Below, one piece after another: positions 62,678-64,000 of a DNA stretch of 64,000 nucleotides. The notes beneath the pieces were generated by a model. That model saw only the letters and a program-made list of their open reading frames with translations, was not told where the DNA came from and searched no databases. The stretch is from Methanobrevibacter sp. (GTDB lineage: Archaea; Methanobacteriota; Methanobacteria; Methanobacteriales; Methanobacteriaceae): NCBI RefSeq assembly GCF_017406825.1, contig NZ_JAFQXT010000051.1:1-64000 (forward strand). The letters run 5' to 3'. A program made the translations under genes and the position numbers. How positions within the stretch are numbered: the stretch's first letter is position 1; every line of letters starts with the position of its first letter.

Positions 62678-64000
62678 TTTTTTTCATATTTTTTTCTTTG
62701 ATGATACTCTTCATCTATGTCGCATTTTCCAGATGGCAGCACCCTTATAATGTCATCCAATGTTAATAGGTCATCTTCGTTTATTCTATTTATGATTTTT
62801 TTAGCGATTGCTTCCTTTTTGGTATAACCCGGTTTGATTACAACATAGTTTTCACAATGGGCTTCTAAAGCTTCGATAGGACCGGCCATTATTCTTTTTC
62901 CTTCGTAGTCAACTATTCCTATAGCTATTTTTACCCTTGCGCCTCGGATATAGTTTCTATGGCCTCTGATGACAAATGACCCTTTTGCTAAAAATTCCCC
63001 TGATTCTGGTGTTTTGGTGACTTGCTCTGGGTGGACCCAAAAGACGTCCTGGGATGTGAAACCAAGAGACCAAGCAGATGAAAATGAAGCTGCGAACTCC
63101 CCGGATTCTTTAAGGAGATTGTCATTTAATTCGCCGCCATTCAGTTTGATGGCAGTTGATGATGCACCATGTATGTCAGCATGCAGATAAATGTCATTCG
63201 GTTCCAGATATTTCTTTACAACGTTCTCATTACTGTTGGCGTCACGCCCTCCGATTACTAGAGTTCCATCGGAACTTACAAACCATCTTAGTTTCTCATA
63301 CCATTTAAGGTCTTTTTTCACTCTCTTTCTAGGGACTGCAACGCGTTCCATTGCAACGTCTTTTTTGGCTTTGATATCTTCAAGTTGCTTTTTGGTATTT
63401 TCTATAGCAATTAATGCTCCTTTTGTTTTTCTTTTTGCTTTTTTAGCTTTTTCGTAGTAATTTTCAGCATTTTCAGGTATGGTGATCTTGGGATCAATAA
63501 TAAAAGAAGTATCATCTATGTTCAAAGTCAGGACGCCTAATTTATCTATTGACTCATATATTTGGGCTTCACTCATCCCGTCCTCTTTGGCTTTTTTCAG
63601 GATTTTTCCAATTTCCTTAAAAGAGTAGTCCTTGCTTCTAGCCTGATTCACAACAGTTATGATGTTTTCAATTGAAGGGTAATTAGAATAAATAATCTCC
63701 CCTTTATGTTGGCTATCTTCAATTGTCCTGTTAAAATTATCAAGTGTTTCTTCTTGTAAACGTAACCGTTTTTCAAACTTGTTTACTTTCTTATTCCAGG
63801 CGGACTCCTGAACATTTTTTATATCTGTATTGACTTTTTTGGAGTAAAACTCATCACAGGCCTCATTGAATGATTCGAAATATGTTTTTTCATAATCTTC
63901 ATATTTTACCAAATCCAATGCAACAACATCCTCTTTGCCGTCACTTTTCACTATTTGGGGTTTTATTTCCCCATCTTTCAGGCTGTCGAACAAATCTTTA
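62674..64000 (-). CDS. NFACT family protein (Rqc2/FbpA homologue), N-terminus beyond window
   Basis: The visible 440 residues cover a coiled-coil domain (KRLRLQEETLDNFNRTIEDS) and a long helix-rich segment. They also cover the NFACT-R (DUF814) domain with WFVSSDGTLVIGGRDANSNE and NDIYLHADIHGASSTAIKL. The N-terminal NFACT-N domain lies past base 64000. Eukaryotic and bacterial relatives bind the 60S/50S subunit with stalled peptidyl-tRNA and add tail residues in ribosome quality control; the archaeal protein probably acts likewise. Its end overlaps the UPF0173 stop by 4 bases on the opposite strand. Confidence 0.92.
   Translation of the reverse strand, partial: KDLFDSLKDGEIKPQIVKSDGKEDVVALDLVKYEDYEKTYFESFNEACDEFYSKKVNTDIKNVQESAWNKKVNKFEKRLRLQEETLDNFNRTIEDSQHKGEIIYSNYPSIENIITVVNQARSKDYSFKEIGKILKKAKEDGMSEAQIYESIDKLGVLTLNIDDTSFIIDPKITIPENAENYYEKAKKAKRKTKGALIAIENTKKQLEDIKAKKDVAMERVAVPRKRVKKDLKWYEKLRWFVSSDGTLVIGGRDANSNENVVKKYLEPNDIYLHADIHGASSTAIKLNGGELNDNLLKESGEFAASFSSAWSLGFTSQDVFWVHPEQVTKTPESGEFLAKGSFVIRGHRNYIRGARVKIAIGIVDYEGKRIMAGPIEALEAHCENYVVIKPGYTKKEAIAKKIINRINEDDLLTLDDIIRVLPSGKCDIDEEYHQRKKYEKN

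Overview
The window is an AT-rich, gene-dense archaeal chromosome segment from a methanogen of the order Methanobacteriales, most likely a Methanobrevibacter-type host-associated species. The evidence is a set of methanogenesis marker genes (mmp2, 3, 5, 6, 15, 17), hdrCB, 2-phosphoglycerate kinase, archaeal thermosome, S17e, NOB1, diphthine synthase, an archaeal SRP RNA, and a large secreted protein with pseudomurein-binding repeats and a C71-type endoisopeptidase domain. Many genes have GGTGA or GAGG ribosome binding sites; others appear to start at or near the transcription start.

Layout. 1-10 kb: elp3 (cut by the window edge), small PRC-barrel and DUF2098 proteins, a Ski2-like helicase, a CDF metal exporter, a thioredoxin-like protein, cbiD, a glycosyltransferase, archaeal shikimate kinase, chorismate mutase and S17e. 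10-14 kb: the lysC-dapA-dapB-asd aspartate/lysine operon. 14-21.6 kb: a repetitive coiled-coil protein, a tiny secreted protein, thermosome, cbiZ, a bacterial-type exonuclease VII pair, and PRC-barrel plus pyrE. 21.6-24.3 kb: moaB behind three overlapping winged-helix regulator genes, with a cluster of 11-bp direct repeats upstream. 24.3-27 kb: nob1, DUF2117 and mmp2. 27-29.7 kb: an unrecognised membrane/secreted gene pair, one of which carries a frameshift, and an exported staphylococcal-type nuclease. 29.8-35 kb: mmp3-mmp6-mmp5-mmp15-mmp17 followed by nifB, a set that fits assembly and activation of methyl-coenzyme M reductase. 35-42 kb: ppaC, mtnA, a strongly structured candidate ncRNA at about 37.3-37.6 kb, trm5, dphB, a 3-hydroxyacyl-CoA dehydrogenase and an ElaA-like acetyltransferase. 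42.3-43.3 kb: the remains of a VanX-type D-Ala-D-Ala dipeptidase and a ribbon-helix-helix-like micro-gene. 43.4-50.6 kb: a coiled-coil protein, a PsbP-like protein, a TGT/ArcS-like protein, hdrCB (HdrC with an unusual N-terminal extension), DUF2096, a phosphoesterase, 2-phosphoglycerate kinase and a CBS protein. 50.8-51.3 kb: SRP RNA and tRNA-Ser(GCU). 51.3-64 kb: a second CDF exporter, an aminotransferase, a radical SAM protein, the large surface protein, coaD, a ferredoxin and polyferredoxin, two small type-III-signal pilins, a membrane protein, UPF0173 and an NFACT protein cut by the right edge.

The observations most worth following are the unassigned structured RNA near 37.4 kb, the HdrC extension built of 11-residue repeats behind a promoter with a clean inverted repeat, the 11-bp-phased repeats upstream of the triple regulator cluster, the nifB gene next to the MCR-activation genes, and the apparent ATT start of the surface protein. 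No insertion sequence, CRISPR array or provirus was seen.
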